Assembly: GCF_009371985.2 (NCBI RefSeq)
Contig: NZ_VIKU02000004.1
Span: 248,001 to 312,000, forward strand
DNA: 64,000 nucleotides
Direction: 5' to 3'
DNA from: Pelagihabitans pacificus
GTDB lineage: Bacteria; Bacteroidota; Bacteroidia; Flavobacteriales; Flavobacteriaceae
Below, piece by piece: positions 16,338 through 25,816 of the stretch. Positions within the stretch are counted from its first letter, which is position 1; each line of letters opens with the position of its first letter. The position numbers and the translations under genes were made by a program. Below the pieces are notes generated by a model. That model was not told where the DNA came from. It did no database searches and was given only the letters and a program-made list of their open reading frames with translations.

Positions 16338-17783
16338 TTAATAATTAGGTGGATTTACAAATCCTTCGGTATGTTTGGATACCAATTTTGCGAAATGTAG
16401 TAGATCGGGTTCACTCCAATAGGGCCCAAGCACTTGAACCCCGACAGGCAATCCTTCCTTACCAAGACCCAATGGGATACTTATGGCCGGGTGACCACTT
16501 GCATTGAAACAAGCGTTGTACGGATATACATAATCAATGTATTTCATGGTTTTTCCCTCATAAGTAATGGGTGTTCCAATTTTACATCGCTTATATGCAG
16601 GACCAAAGCCGGGCGGGCATACCAAAAGATCGAATTCTTCGAAATAGGTTTCCCATTCCTTGATAAGCTGCATTCTTAGCCCTATGAGCTGTGAGTAATC
16701 CGAAAAGGTATCCTTGAATTTCCAAGGGATAGTTCCCATGCCTTTTAAATATCCGTTCTTTAATCCCTTTACCATTAAAGGTTTCACAAACCATGGAAGA
16801 TCTTGCATAATGCTCATAAATGACAACCTTTGATGCAGCTCAAGTGTTTGGCGATGAAGATCTGGTTTAGGAATCAATTGCCGGGTATCTCCTCCTTGGT
16901 CCTTGATCAACTGTATGAATCTTTCGATTAGGTGTTTGGTCTGTTCGCTGGTTTCATAACCTTTCCAACCATGGACCCAAGCCACTTTATAATCACTTAT
17001 GCTCCTTTGATCGGGTGTCTTCCAATGGATCGGAGGAATTCTTCGATCGATTTTATCGGCGCCCTTCAGAATGTGCCATGACAACTCCAGATCTTCCGGT
17101 GTTCGCGCCATAGGCCCCACCACTGCCATTTCGTTCAGAAAACCTTTGGCTTCTTTGGGTTTGGGAACCAGTCCATGGGTGGGTATCGTGGATTCTGTGG
17201 TCTTCAAGCCGTAAACACCACAAAAGTTTGGAGGTATACGAACTGAACCTCCCATATCACCGCCCAATTCAATAGGAACCATCCCTGTAGCCAAAGCGAC
17301 TGCGGAACCCCCTGAACTTCCACCGGGAGAATAGGCTTCATTGTATGGGTTAACACATGTGGGATAGATGTCCCCATCAACCTGGTAGTCCAACATTTCC
17401 TTGGAGATATTGGTTTTCCCCAATAGTATGGCACCCGCTTCCTTTAAGCGGGTAACGACCAAAGCATCTTCCGGGGCTATCCAGTCCTTCAAACGATTAC
17501 TATTCAATGTTGATTTGAAACCTTTTAACCAAAATTGTTCCTTAATGGTCATGGGCACTCCATGCAGTGGACCTCTAAATTGCCCCTTCTTCGCTTCCTC
17601 GTCACAAGTCAGTGCTTCCTTTAATGCTTCTTCTTCCAATAACAGGACGACCGCGTTTAATGAGGGATTGTGCTTTTTGATATGCGCGATGTGTTCTTGT
17701 ACGACCGCTGTGGAGGTAGCTTTTCCGTTGCGAATAAGCCCGGCGAGTACTATGGCGGATTTAAAGATAAAACGACTCGACAT
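16338..17783 (-). CDS. Amidase-signature-family hydrolase
   Basis: Amide hydrolase of 481 aa with no signal peptide, so probably cytoplasmic. The Ser-cisSer-Lys triad is visible: GVPMTIKE carries the Lys, GGSSGGSAVALA the cis-Ser, and DMGGSVRIPP the nucleophile Ser. The glycine/serine signature and overall length match the amidase-signature family. The C-terminal GHPAISIPLGLGKEGLPVGVQVLG is also typical. It is not a GatA, because it stands alone with no gatB/gatC. Substrate unknown; fatty-acid amides and aryl amides are usual for such stand-alone members. Base composition is clearly GC-richer than the TonB-receptor region just to the left. Confidence 0.88.
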   Translation of the reverse strand: MSSRFIFKSAIVLAGLIRNGKATSTAVVQEHIAHIKKHNPSLNAVVLLLEEEALKEALTCDEEAKKGQFRGPLHGVPMTIKEQFWLKGFKSTLNSNRLKDWIAPEDALVVTRLKEAGAILLGKTNISKEMLDYQVDGDIYPTCVNPYNEAYSPGGSSGGSAVALATGMVPIELGGDMGGSVRIPPNFCGVYGLKTTESTIPTHGLVPKPKEAKGFLNEMAVVGPMARTPEDLELSWHILKGADKIDRRIPPIHWKTPDQRSISDYKVAWVHGWKGYETSEQTKHLIERFIQLIKDQGGDTRQLIPKPDLHRQTLELHQRLSFMSIMQDLPWFVKPLMVKGLKNGYLKGMGTIPWKFKDTFSDYSQLIGLRMQLIKEWETYFEEFDLLVCPPGFGPAYKRCKIGTPITYEGKTMKYIDYVYPYNACFNASGHPAISIPLGLGKEGLPVGVQVLGPYWSEPDLLHFAKLVSKHTEGFVNPPNY

Positions 17784-18158
17784 CTTCCGGTATTAAACAA
17801 GTATCAAATATCGAAAAGGTGCGGTGGCATTCAAATGATAAATATCATCTGTTTGAACTTTAGGAAGTTGGATCGATGAATCCGTTCACAGGGATAATTT
17901 TGTAGAACCAACGTTTTACCGGACATAGTCGTTCTTTTACATTTCATTTTTATTATTGGCCGTTCGTTTATAAATAAGGCGGTAATTTACGTTCTATTTG
18001 GTCACTACCTTCCCGGTCAAATAAAACTTCCAAGTACTGCAATTCAGTAGAGAAGAAGGGAAAGTTGCAGAAACAATCGTGTCGGTAGCAGAAGTGGTCT
18101 AAGCGCTGGAAATCGGGTTAATTTCAACGCTATTGAAATACCTCCAAAAGGTAAAAAG
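17784..18158. other. 375-bp gap before tRNA-Arg; no clear gene
   Basis: Holds a short palindrome ATGATA-AA-TATCAT (17835-17848), 52 bp before the amidase start, that could be an operator. From about 18001 to 18157 one plus-strand frame reads like interrupted protein text (for example FQVLQFSREEGKVAETIVSV, a stop, then ALEIGLISTLLKYLQKVK), possibly a gene relic. I do not recognise it. Confidence 0.25.
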
Positions 18159-18230
18159 TAGCCTCGGCAAGAATCGAACTTGCATCTAAAGTTTAGGAAA
18201 CTTCTATTCTATCCATTGAACTACGAGGCC
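18159..18230 (-). tRNA. tRNA-Arg (anticodon CCT)
   Basis: A 72-nt cloverleaf on the minus strand. The acceptor is GGCCTCG/CGAGGCT with a G1-U72 wobble and discriminator A. The D stem is GTTC/GAAT. The anticodon stem GAAGT/ACTTT encloses loop TTCCTAA, giving anticodon CCT, which reads the arginine codon AGG. The T arm is GCAAG-TTCGATT-CTTGC. The CCA end is not encoded. Confidence 0.93.
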
Positions 18231-18291
18231 ATTGTACATAATGGAGGGCAAAAATAAAATATTTTGGTAAATTTTTCGGCTTTCCCCAAGA

Positions 18292-19263
18292 TTAAAGCGT
18301 TTTTAGGTAATCAAGACTCCGCTTTAGGGCTACTTCGGGCTCTTTTACCAGATCCTGCTCCACAAAAAAGTGTTTGGCGCCGTTTTCCCGGGCGGTCTTT
18401 ACGATTATTTCCAAATCCAACTCCCCATCGCCTGCCGTGGTCATATGGGGAAAAAGCGACATCCATTGGGAGGCATCGGAGCCGTCCCCTGCAAAGTGGG
18501 CTTTGGGTTTCATATCCTTCAAATGCATCAAATGGTAACGGCCTGCATATTTTTTTAAGTAATCTACCGGATTGGCCCGGCCGGCAACCGTCCAAAAAAT
18601 ATCCATTTCCAGGAATACCAGATTAGGGTCTGTTGCTTCGATCATTGTTTCGAAGGGTACCTGGCCATCGACCTCCTGTAGACCATACCCATGGTTGTGG
18701 TACGCGAATTTGAGTCCCATTTTTTGGGCATTTTCACCAATGGTGTTAAAGGTGTCGGCCATTTTTTTGTAAGCGTCCAGGGTAGTTCTTCGATCGTCGG
18801 GGATGGCGGGAATGGTTACATACTCAAATCCCAACGTTTCCCTGGCTTCGGAAAATGCTTCGATATTGGTTTCCAAGGTATCCAAATCGGTATGTACCGA
18901 AGGTATGGTCATCCCGTTTTCGTTCAAAATAGCCTTTACCTCATCTGCAGAGCGGCCAAAAAAACCGCTCCCGCTAAAACCCAACATAGGTGTAATCGCC
19001 TGCCAACTGGCCTTGGCACTTTCGGTACTAAAGGAATACGGACCAAAGAGCTCCAGTTCGGTATAGCCCATTTTGGCTAGCAGGGCGATACCTCCTTCAA
19101 AATCGGCTTCCAGTAGCTTCGGCAGCGAGAACAGTTGTATGCCAATAGTTTTCATAGGTGCGTTCGTTTTTTTCGTGAATAGTTGGGCCAGCAAGTGATC
19201 TGCCCCGAATAGGCCCATGGTACCTGCCAAGCCTGCTTGTTTCAAAAAATCCTTTCTTTTCAT
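18292..19263 (-). CDS. Sugar-phosphate isomerase/epimerase-like TIM-barrel protein, exported
   Basis: Predicted AP-endonuclease-2-fold sugar isomerase/epimerase of 323 aa. The N-terminus MKRKDFLKQAGLAGTMGLFG is a Tat-like signal, common for periplasmic members of this family in Bacteroidota. The barrel shows the metal-binding pattern: E near MGYTELELFGPY, H in SVHTDLDTL, H and G in FAYHNHGYGLQ, E in FLEMDIFW, H in YHLMHLKDMK, and a terminal FVEQD. It overlaps the upstream hydrolase gene by four bases, so the two are translationally coupled. The sugar substrate is not known; the neighbouring esterase and PfkB kinase point to carbohydrate metabolism. Confidence 0.85.
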   Translation of the reverse strand: MKRKDFLKQAGLAGTMGLFGADHLLAQLFTKKTNAPMKTIGIQLFSLPKLLEADFEGGIALLAKMGYTELELFGPYSFSTESAKASWQAITPMLGFSGSGFFGRSADEVKAILNENGMTIPSVHTDLDTLETNIEAFSEARETLGFEYVTIPAIPDDRRTTLDAYKKMADTFNTIGENAQKMGLKFAYHNHGYGLQEVDGQVPFETMIEATDPNLVFLEMDIFWTVAGRANPVDYLKKYAGRYHLMHLKDMKPKAHFAGDGSDASQWMSLFPHMTTAGDGELDLEIIVKTARENGAKHFFVEQDLVKEPEVALKRSLDYLKTL

Positions 19264-20087
19264 TGTTGTGGTTCTTTACTTCTTTGTACAACAAAATCCA
19301 ATAACAACGGAATGGCCGGGTACACCATATCGTGTCCATACCCGTCCAATTCCATTAGCTCGATGTCGGGATGCCCTACCACTTTCATCATCCGATAGAA
19401 ATAGGCGTTCTCTTCATAACGCCCCAATAGTTCCAATTCCCGATTTCCGGTAATTAACAAGATGGGAGGGGCATCTTGTCGCACGTGGTACAAAGGGGCA
19501 TAGCGGTCAATAAGCGGTCGGGTGCCCGCAATGCCCATCTCTTTTCGGACAGTGAAGTGGGTAATGGTATGCCCACTAAAAGGGATGAGCCCGGCAATGT
19601 CGTCGGCATCGATATCGTGTTTGGCCAAATAGGTGGTATCCAGTCCTACCATACTGGCGAGGTAGCCACCGGCCGAATGCCCGGTGACAAAGATTTTTTT
19701 AGGATTCCCGTTATACTTTTCAATGTTTTGAAAGGTCCATGCGACAGCAGCGGCGGCATCCTCGATATAGCTTGGATGTTGCACCTTGGGGTATAACCGG
19801 TAGTTGACCGTAACCACGATGACCCCTTTCTCTCGAAGTCCGTATGGAATGTGCTTTTCCCCGAATTCCAGACCGCCTCCATGAAACCACACGATGGCCG
19901 AGGTGTTGAGGGTATCCTTTGGGTAATACACATCGAGTTTACATCGTTCGCTCCGATAAGCATCCCCGCTTTCATCGGCCTGCTCGAGGTACGACAGGTC
20001 GTTGATGTGTTCATAAGCCCTTTTCTGGGCGGCTACCATCCAAGAAACAAATAGGCAAACAACAAAACATGTGAGGTTCTTAGTCAT
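19260..20087 (-). CDS. Secreted alpha/beta hydrolase (BD-FAE/HSL-type esterase)
   Basis: Exported esterase of 275 aa with signal peptide 1-20 (ends WMVAAQ). The oxyanion motif HGGG sits in IVWFHGGGLEFGE, and the nucleophile is the Ser in GHSAGGYLASM. A late Asp/His pair (LLITGNREL, GYGHDM) completes the triad. This is the carboxylesterase type B/hormone-sensitive-lipase-like subgroup, often acting on acetylated sugars or feruloyl esters. The stop overlaps the isomerase start (ATGA), so the pair forms an operon. A divergent PfkB kinase begins 183 bp away. Substrate unproven. Confidence 0.85.
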   Translation of the reverse strand: MTKNLTCFVVCLFVSWMVAAQKRAYEHINDLSYLEQADESGDAYRSERCKLDVYYPKDTLNTSAIVWFHGGGLEFGEKHIPYGLREKGVIVVTVNYRLYPKVQHPSYIEDAAAAVAWTFQNIEKYNGNPKKIFVTGHSAGGYLASMVGLDTTYLAKHDIDADDIAGLIPFSGHTITHFTVRKEMGIAGTRPLIDRYAPLYHVRQDAPPILLITGNRELELLGRYEENAYFYRMMKVVGHPDIELMELDGYGHDMVYPAIPLLLDFVVQRSKEPQQ

Positions 20088-20270
20088 CTGAACGAACAGT
20101 AAAGGATTTTTTGCGATTCATGCGCCCTAGCGCATCTCTTTCGCTAATTTATACAATTCCGATAGGCCATCCCTTAATTTTTTGTATTTTCCATAGCGTT
20201 ATCGAGGTGGTGATTTCGAAGGTCATTGCAAGAAACACCACCAACAAACCAGAAATACTAGGCAATTCTT

Positions 20271-21254
20271 ATGGCAAACCACAAGGTCGGGGTCCTTGGC
20301 CCCATTCCAAGAGATCATATTACCACCCATCGGGGAGAAGTCATTGAAAAATATGGCTGTGCCACACACACGGCCATTGGTCTTTCAAAATTGTTGAACG
20401 ACGATGGTACGGTGTACCTTGTTTCCCATCTACGACAGAAAGATGAGCAAGCGGTCAAGGAAATCTTGGGTGTCTATCCAAATATCAATTTGGATCACAT
20501 TACGTCCGATGCCGATCAAGGGGATGTCATCAGTCTACGATTTGTTGACCAGAACAACCGCCTTGAAAAACAAACGGGCTTTATGAACCCCATACTCCCC
20601 GAGGATATTGAAGGGTTACTCGATTGTGAGGTGTTCATCTGCGTCCCGATTACCGATTTCGAAATTCCTTTGGAAACCCTCAAGTATATTCGGGAGAATA
20701 GCGAAGCCATCATTATTTTCGACGCCCACGGCCCCACCAATACCTGTACTACATCGGGTGATCGACTTACTCGATTTTGGATCGATCGCGACCAATGGTT
20801 GCCTTATATCGATGTGTTGAAAATGAATTTGGAGGAGTCAAAATGTTGCTGGTTCGAGAAAGAATATGAGACTGAAAATCTAGGTCGTTTTGATGAGGAA
20901 GATACCTCACACCTCCCTGCTTTGGCGGCCCATGTGCTCGATAGGGGCGTCAAGTCGTTGATTGTGACGCTCGATGCCGGTGGGGGAGTGGTTTTCTATA
21001 AAAAGGAAGGGCGGATCCAAGAAGAAATCGTCCCATCGGTGAAGGTCGATCATGTGGTAGATACCACCGGATGCGGTGATTCTTTTGCAGGTGGTCTGGG
21101 ATACGGCCTCCTGGAAGACCCTACCGACTATATAAAGGCCACCAAATATGCCAATGCCTTAGGGGCGTTACGCACCCAAGGGCGTACGTTCGAAGTTTTT
21201 AAATCGAAGCAGGAAACCGACCGAATCATCACCGAGACCTACGGTAGTCTCTGA
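20271..21254 (+). CDS. PfkB/ribokinase-family sugar kinase
   Basis: Cytoplasmic carbohydrate or nucleoside kinase of 327 aa. The N-terminal VGVLGPIPRDHI stands where the family's first glycine motif lies, and DTTGCGDSFAGG near residue 265 is PfkB signature 2, containing the catalytic Asp and anion hole. The mid-region LIVTLDAGGGVVFYK matches the ATP-binding strand. Residues 150-200 are longer than in ribokinase, so substrate preference is not readable. It diverges from the hydrolase/isomerase pair and converges with the RidA gene (10 bp between stops). Confidence 0.9.
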   Translation: MANHKVGVLGPIPRDHITTHRGEVIEKYGCATHTAIGLSKLLNDDGTVYLVSHLRQKDEQAVKEILGVYPNINLDHITSDADQGDVISLRFVDQNNRLEKQTGFMNPILPEDIEGLLDCEVFICVPITDFEIPLETLKYIRENSEAIIIFDAHGPTNTCTTSGDRLTRFWIDRDQWLPYIDVLKMNLEESKCCWFEKEYETENLGRFDEEDTSHLPALAAHVLDRGVKSLIVTLDAGGGVVFYKKEGRIQEEIVPSVKVDHVVDTTGCGDSFAGGLGYGLLEDPTDYIKATKYANALGALRTQGRTFEVFKSKQETDRIITETYGSL

Positions 21255-21264
21255 TTCCAGCGGC

Positions 21265-21846
21265 TTAGTCATATACTTCCACTACCATTTCGACCTCGAC
21301 GGCCATATTTCCAGGAAGTGAACCCATTCCCACGGCTGCCCGCGCATGCCTGCCCTTTTCGCCAAAGACTTCGACCATCAGATCGGAATAGCCATTGATG
21401 ACCTTGGAATGATCGGTAAATTCGGGTAGGGCGTTCACCATGCCCTTGACTTTTACGATTCTTTTTACCTTGTTGAGGTTCCCCAACTCTGCTTTTAATA
21501 CCGCCAATTGATTGATTCCGGCGGTCCGTGCCGCTTCGTACCCTTGTTCCAGGCTTAGGTCGGCACCCAATTTGCCTACGATATTTTCCCCGTCGGCTTT
21601 TTTGGGACCCTTTCCTGCTAAAAACAAGAGGTTCCCCGTTCGAACGGCGTGCACATAGTTGGCGACCGGGGTCGAAGGGGTCTGGAGCTCGATTCCCAGG
21701 GCTTTCAAGCGTGCCTCCGGATTGTAACTTTCATCGATTTCGACGGTTGTGGGTACTATGTCTTGCATCGCTTCCTTATCTTCCCGTACCGAATTACAGG
21801 CAAGGAGACATAGTGTTAGCATGCTTAAAAAGGCTACTGTCTTCAT
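21265..21846 (-). CDS. RidA/YjgF-family lipoprotein
   Basis: Exported member of the RidA (YjgF/YER057c) family, 193 aa from the ATG at 21846. Residues 1-18 are a lipoprotein signal (LTLCLLACNS, Cys lipidated). The RidA domain has YVHAVRTGNLLFLAGKGP and the closing signature RAAVGMGSLPGNMAVEVE, including the Arg that holds imine/enamine carboxylates in cytosolic RidA. An envelope-anchored version cannot protect cytosolic PLP enzymes, so its job here is different or unknown. It begins 4 bp after the M16 protease stop and should be cotranscribed with it. The upstream in-frame start would remove the signal peptide. Confidence 0.85.
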   Translation of the reverse strand: MKTVAFLSMLTLCLLACNSVREDKEAMQDIVPTTVEIDESYNPEARLKALGIELQTPSTPVANYVHAVRTGNLLFLAGKGPKKADGENIVGKLGADLSLEQGYEAARTAGINQLAVLKAELGNLNKVKRIVKVKGMVNALPEFTDHSKVINGYSDLMVEVFGEKGRHARAAVGMGSLPGNMAVEVEMVVEVYD

Positions 21847-21850
21847 AACA

Positions 21851-24577
21851 TTATTTGGATTCGGATTTCTGAAAATCACCTGCGTTGACCACCGTCCATT
21901 TTTCATAGGGTAAGATGTACTTTTTGATAGCCGCGTTTACATCGGCCACGGTCAGTTCGGCAACTTTTTCTTCCAGTTTTTTGTGGAAGTCCATATCCCT
22001 TCCGTAGAAAATATTGTTATTCAATACGCTGGAAAGCTCATTGTCCTTGGCCCTGGACACGCTCTGCGCCTGGATCCAACCGTTTACGGCATCGGTGAGT
22101 TCCTCTTCGGTAATGCCGTCTTTGATAAAGCGGTCGATTTCTTCCTTAAGGCCCAACTGTACCTTCCCGTAGTTTTCAGGGGCATAAATCGCATAGATAT
22201 TTAAACTGGAATTTCGATCGTTCTTACTACCGTCTCCATTGAACCAGGCTCCGGCACCGTAGCTCACCCCATCTTTTTGCCGTAAACGGTCGGCGATACG
22301 GGAATTCAAAAAACCTCCGCCCAAGATGGTACCCGCAATATTCATGGCGGCATAATCCTCATCGTATTGGCTCATTTCGATTCCCAGCGTGCCCCAGGTC
22401 ATCGCATTTTTCTTATCCGGGGTCAGGATATCCTCATTGGCGGCCTTGGTCGGGGTATAGGGGTCGGGAATCACGGCGTACTCGTAGTTACTTTCGAAAT
22501 CGCCAAACTCCTTTTCGATAAATGCCTTGACCTCCTCGGATTTTACATTTCCGATACCGATTAAAATCGATTTTCCCAAACCATAGTAGTCGTTGTAAAA
22601 GTTTTTCACATCCTCGATAGTCACTTTTCTTATGGCTTCTTCCTGTTCTTCGATGGTCATCGTGTAAAATGGATGCCCCTTTGGATGCACGTTATTGATT
22701 TCCGAAGCCCGTTGACGTGCCAAAAATTGGGGCTCGTTCTTATAACTTTCAATTTGTGCCAATTGCTCGGTTTTCAATTTTTCCAACTCCGCGGGATCAA
22801 AAGCTGGGTTCTTGAGCATGTCGGCCATCAACTCCAAGGTAGGCATCAGATTTTCTTCGGTTGAATTGATGGTCGCATAAATGTTCCCATTGGAACCTCT
22901 CAAATTAATGGAGCTTTTTAACTTGCTCAGCTCATCCTCGATCTGCTGTCGCGTTCTGGTTTTGGTGCCTTTGTTCAGCATGTTCGCTGTAAAAGACGGA
23001 ATCATTCCCTTGTTCATCAGGTCGTCAACGGTCGCGTTGCGACCACTAAAGCTAACGATGACCGTATTGCCTCGGTTGTTTTTTTCAATAAAACCGTATT
23101 GTACCCCGTTTTCCAAGGTGCCGCCCTGAAAACGTTCCTGAATAGCGTTGTAGGCTACATCAAAGGCTTCGCCCGTGCCCATGCCCTCCTTACCCTCATA
23201 ATTGGATACCAAGGAATCCAAATTTTGGACATGCGCAATAGCGACCCGTTCAGGGGTTTTGGTGGGGTTGAATCTGCCAACGGTACGGTTTGTGGGTATC
23301 AAATATTTATTCATGGCGGCATTCACTTGGTCCAAGGTCATTTCCTCGACCCGGTCTCTTTGAATAAAGGACAGGCGCCAGTCACCGGCACCGATAAACT
23401 CGCTCATGTAGGTACCTAGGAATCCGGAGTTTCGGGTGATTTCATCGATCTGCTTGGCGATATTGGCCTTGGCACGTTCTAATTCTTCCTGGGTAATCGG
23501 GTTGTCTTTTAAACTGTCCAAAGTGTTTCGTAGTATCCTCTGTACCTCATCGGCATCCTTATCGGAAGGAACTTCCACATTTATGTAAAGGAAGCCAGGC
23601 TCTTTGGTAAAGGGGGAAAAAGACCACAACGAAGAGGCTTTTTGGGTCTCTACCAAAGCCTTGTACAAACGGCCCGAAGGTTCATCGGTCAAAACATTTT
23701 CCACGATGGCCATGGCCGCATAGTCGATGTCGGACCCGGCAGGGGTATGATAGAGCGCGGCAACGAGCTGCAAATCGCCCACCCTGCTCACATTCACGAA
23801 TTTCTCCCCATCCTGTGGGGGTTCCTCGGTATACGAATCCCGAATATGAGTATCGGGCTTTTCAATGTTACCGAACTTCTCTTCGATAAGTTTCAAGGTT
23901 TTTTCCTCATCGAACTTTCCGGTCACCATCAACACCGCATTATCAGGGCGGTAGAATTTCTTATAAAAGGCCTTTAGGTTTTCGATAGGTACCCGTTCGA
24001 TGTCGGAGCGGTTTCCGATGGTCGAGTTACCATAGTTGTGCCATAGGTAGGCTGCGTCGGTTACTTTTTGTAGCAATACCCTGGTCGGGTTGTTTTCACC
24101 GCTCTCGAATTCATTGCGCACCACACTGAATTCCGACTCCAAATCTTCTTTGGCGATATAGGAATTGACCATACGGTCGGCTTCCAGGTCCAAGGCCCAT
24201 TCCAGGTTTTCATCGGTCGCGTTGAAGGTCTCGAAATAATTGGTGCGATCGTACCAGGTGGTACCGTTGGGGCGTGCACCATGGGAACTCAGCTCTTTTG
24301 GGATGTCTGGGTGGTTCGGAGTGCCTTTGAAGACCATATGCTCCAAAAGATGGGCCATCCCTTTTTCTCCATATCCCTCATGTCTCGAGCCTACGAGATA
24401 GGTAATATTGACGGTAATGGTCTGGGACGAATTATCAGGAAAAAGCAATACTTTCAACCCATTTTCCATCTGGTATTCCGTTATCCCTTCCACCGAAGTC
24501 GTCTTGGTCATTTGGGCCATCAACAGGTTACTAAAAACAATGGCCGCCAAGCAGCTGAGCAAAAATTTTATTTTCAT
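21851..24577 (-). CDS. M16-family zinc metalloprotease (two-domain, periplasmic)
   Basis: Pitrilysin-type protease of 908 aa from the ATG at 24577, giving signal peptide MKIKFLLSCLAAIVFSNLLMAQ-like. The inverted zinc motif HLLEH (about residue 75) is in the N-terminal half, with the distal Glu expected in the EFSVVRNEFE segment. The C-terminal half repeats the fold without a zinc site and has the R/Y pair region (GGGFLNSRIADRLRQKDGVSYG), so one polypeptide contains both halves of the clam-shell. These enzymes clear short peptides in the periplasm. A 34-residue longer start is open but has no signal. The RidA-type lipoprotein gene follows at 4 bp. Confidence 0.93.
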   Translation of the reverse strand: MKIKFLLSCLAAIVFSNLLMAQMTKTTSVEGITEYQMENGLKVLLFPDNSSQTITVNITYLVGSRHEGYGEKGMAHLLEHMVFKGTPNHPDIPKELSSHGARPNGTTWYDRTNYFETFNATDENLEWALDLEADRMVNSYIAKEDLESEFSVVRNEFESGENNPTRVLLQKVTDAAYLWHNYGNSTIGNRSDIERVPIENLKAFYKKFYRPDNAVLMVTGKFDEEKTLKLIEEKFGNIEKPDTHIRDSYTEEPPQDGEKFVNVSRVGDLQLVAALYHTPAGSDIDYAAMAIVENVLTDEPSGRLYKALVETQKASSLWSFSPFTKEPGFLYINVEVPSDKDADEVQRILRNTLDSLKDNPITQEELERAKANIAKQIDEITRNSGFLGTYMSEFIGAGDWRLSFIQRDRVEEMTLDQVNAAMNKYLIPTNRTVGRFNPTKTPERVAIAHVQNLDSLVSNYEGKEGMGTGEAFDVAYNAIQERFQGGTLENGVQYGFIEKNNRGNTVIVSFSGRNATVDDLMNKGMIPSFTANMLNKGTKTRTRQQIEDELSKLKSSINLRGSNGNIYATINSTEENLMPTLELMADMLKNPAFDPAELEKLKTEQLAQIESYKNEPQFLARQRASEINNVHPKGHPFYTMTIEEQEEAIRKVTIEDVKNFYNDYYGLGKSILIGIGNVKSEEVKAFIEKEFGDFESNYEYAVIPDPYTPTKAANEDILTPDKKNAMTWGTLGIEMSQYDEDYAAMNIAGTILGGGFLNSRIADRLRQKDGVSYGAGAWFNGDGSKNDRNSSLNIYAIYAPENYGKVQLGLKEEIDRFIKDGITEEELTDAVNGWIQAQSVSRAKDNELSSVLNNNIFYGRDMDFHKKLEEKVAELTVADVNAAIKKYILPYEKWTVVNAGDFQKSESK

Positions 24578-24743
24578 TGTACCGTGTTTTTGATGTACCT
24601 CAATGATACGAAAATTCTTCGTTAAAGGAAGGTTAAATTTGGAGGCTAGTGTCCTGCAAATACAAGCTTTACCAATCATACGAGGTATTCACCCGTGAAT
24701 CGTGCCTGATAATTTTTCGGATGCCTTCCTGGAGTAGATCGTC

Positions 24744-25778
24744 CTAACTATCCGAAACTTTATACTCCTTTACGGCATCGATAAACGCCTTTGCGTTTTC
24801 TACGGGGATATTCGGTAATATGCCATGCCCCAGGTTGACCACATATCGGTCCTTTCCGAATTCATGGATCATTTGGGTCACCATTTCTTTGATTTTGGCC
24901 GGAGGCGACAATAGTCGCGCGGGATCAAAGTTTCCTTGCAGGGTAATCTTACCTCCGGATAGATAACGGGCGTTTTTGGCCGAGCAGGTCCAATCGACCC
25001 CTAAGGCGGCGGCTCCCGATCGGGCCATTTCACCCAAGGCGAACCAACAGCCTTTCCCGAAAACGATGACGGGGGTTTCCTCCTTTAGCGCATCGACAAT
25101 TTGCTGGATATATTGAAACGAAAACTCCTGATAGTCCACAGGCGATAGCATACCGCCCCATGAATCGAAAACTTGAACTGCATTTACACCGGCATTCACC
25201 TTGGCCTTGAGATAGGCAATCGTGGTATCGGTGATTTTTTGTAATAATTCGTGCGCCACCATCGGTTGGGTAAAACAAAGTTCCTTGGCCTTATCAAAGG
25301 TTTTGCTGCCTTGTCCTTGAACACAATAACAAAGAATCGTCCAAGGCGAACCGGCGAAACCGATTAAGGGCACTTCATCGTTCAGCTTTTCCTTGGTTTC
25401 CTTGATGGCTTGCATCACATAATCCAGAGCGTCGCCTACTTCTGGAACAATTACATGGTCCAGATCTTTTTTGGAACGAATGGGGTTGGGTAAATAAGGT
25501 CCAAAATTGGGTTTCATCTGTACTTCGATATTCATGGCTTGTGGAATCACCAAAATATCGGAGAAGAGTATTGCGGCATCCATCCCGAATCGGCGAAGGG
25601 GTTGCACGGTGATTTCGGATGCCAGCTCCGGGGTCTGACAGCGGGTAAAGAAATCGTACTTCTCCTTGATTTCCATAAATTCCGGGAGATAGCGGCCGGC
25701 TTGGCGCATCATCCAAACAGGTGGACGATTTACGGTTTCTCCTTTCAAGGCTCGAAGAAAAAGGTCGTTTTTTAACAT
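24744..25778 (-). CDS. hemE: Uroporphyrinogen decarboxylase
   Basis: Converts uroporphyrinogen III to coproporphyrinogen III in haem synthesis; 344 aa, normal length. The signature [14 protein letters not shown] (residues 21-34) contains the substrate-binding Arg pair. FSDIL supplies the conserved Asp, and [16 protein letters not shown] and LGVDWTC are further family blocks. It is the last gene of hemA-hemCD-hemE on the minus strand, 38 bp after hemCD. It is cytoplasmic and works as a dimer. Nothing unusual is seen. Confidence 0.96.
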   Translation of the reverse strand: MLKNDLFLRALKGETVNRPPVWMMRQAGRYLPEFMEIKEKYDFFTRCQTPELASEITVQPLRRFGMDAAILFSDILVIPQAMNIEVQMKPNFGPYLPNPIRSKKDLDHVIVPEVGDALDYVMQAIKETKEKLNDEVPLIGFAGSPWTILCYCVQGQGSKTFDKAKELCFTQPMVAHELLQKITDTTIAYLKAKVNAGVNAVQVFDSWGGMLSPVDYQEFSFQYIQQIVDALKEETPVIVFGKGCWFALGEMARSGAAALGVDWTCSAKNARYLSGGKITLQGNFDPARLLSPPAKIKEMVTQMIHEFGKDRYVVNLGHGILPNIPVENAKAFIDAVKEYKVSDS

Positions 25779-25816
25779 AGTTGTTCGTTCATTTCCGTAA
25801 ACACGGAATCAATTTT

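Noticed and set aside
18001-18157. Pseudogene between the amidase and tRNA-Arg
   Set aside because: The frame reads protein-like in places but has stops and no recognisable family; kept only as an uncertain stretch.
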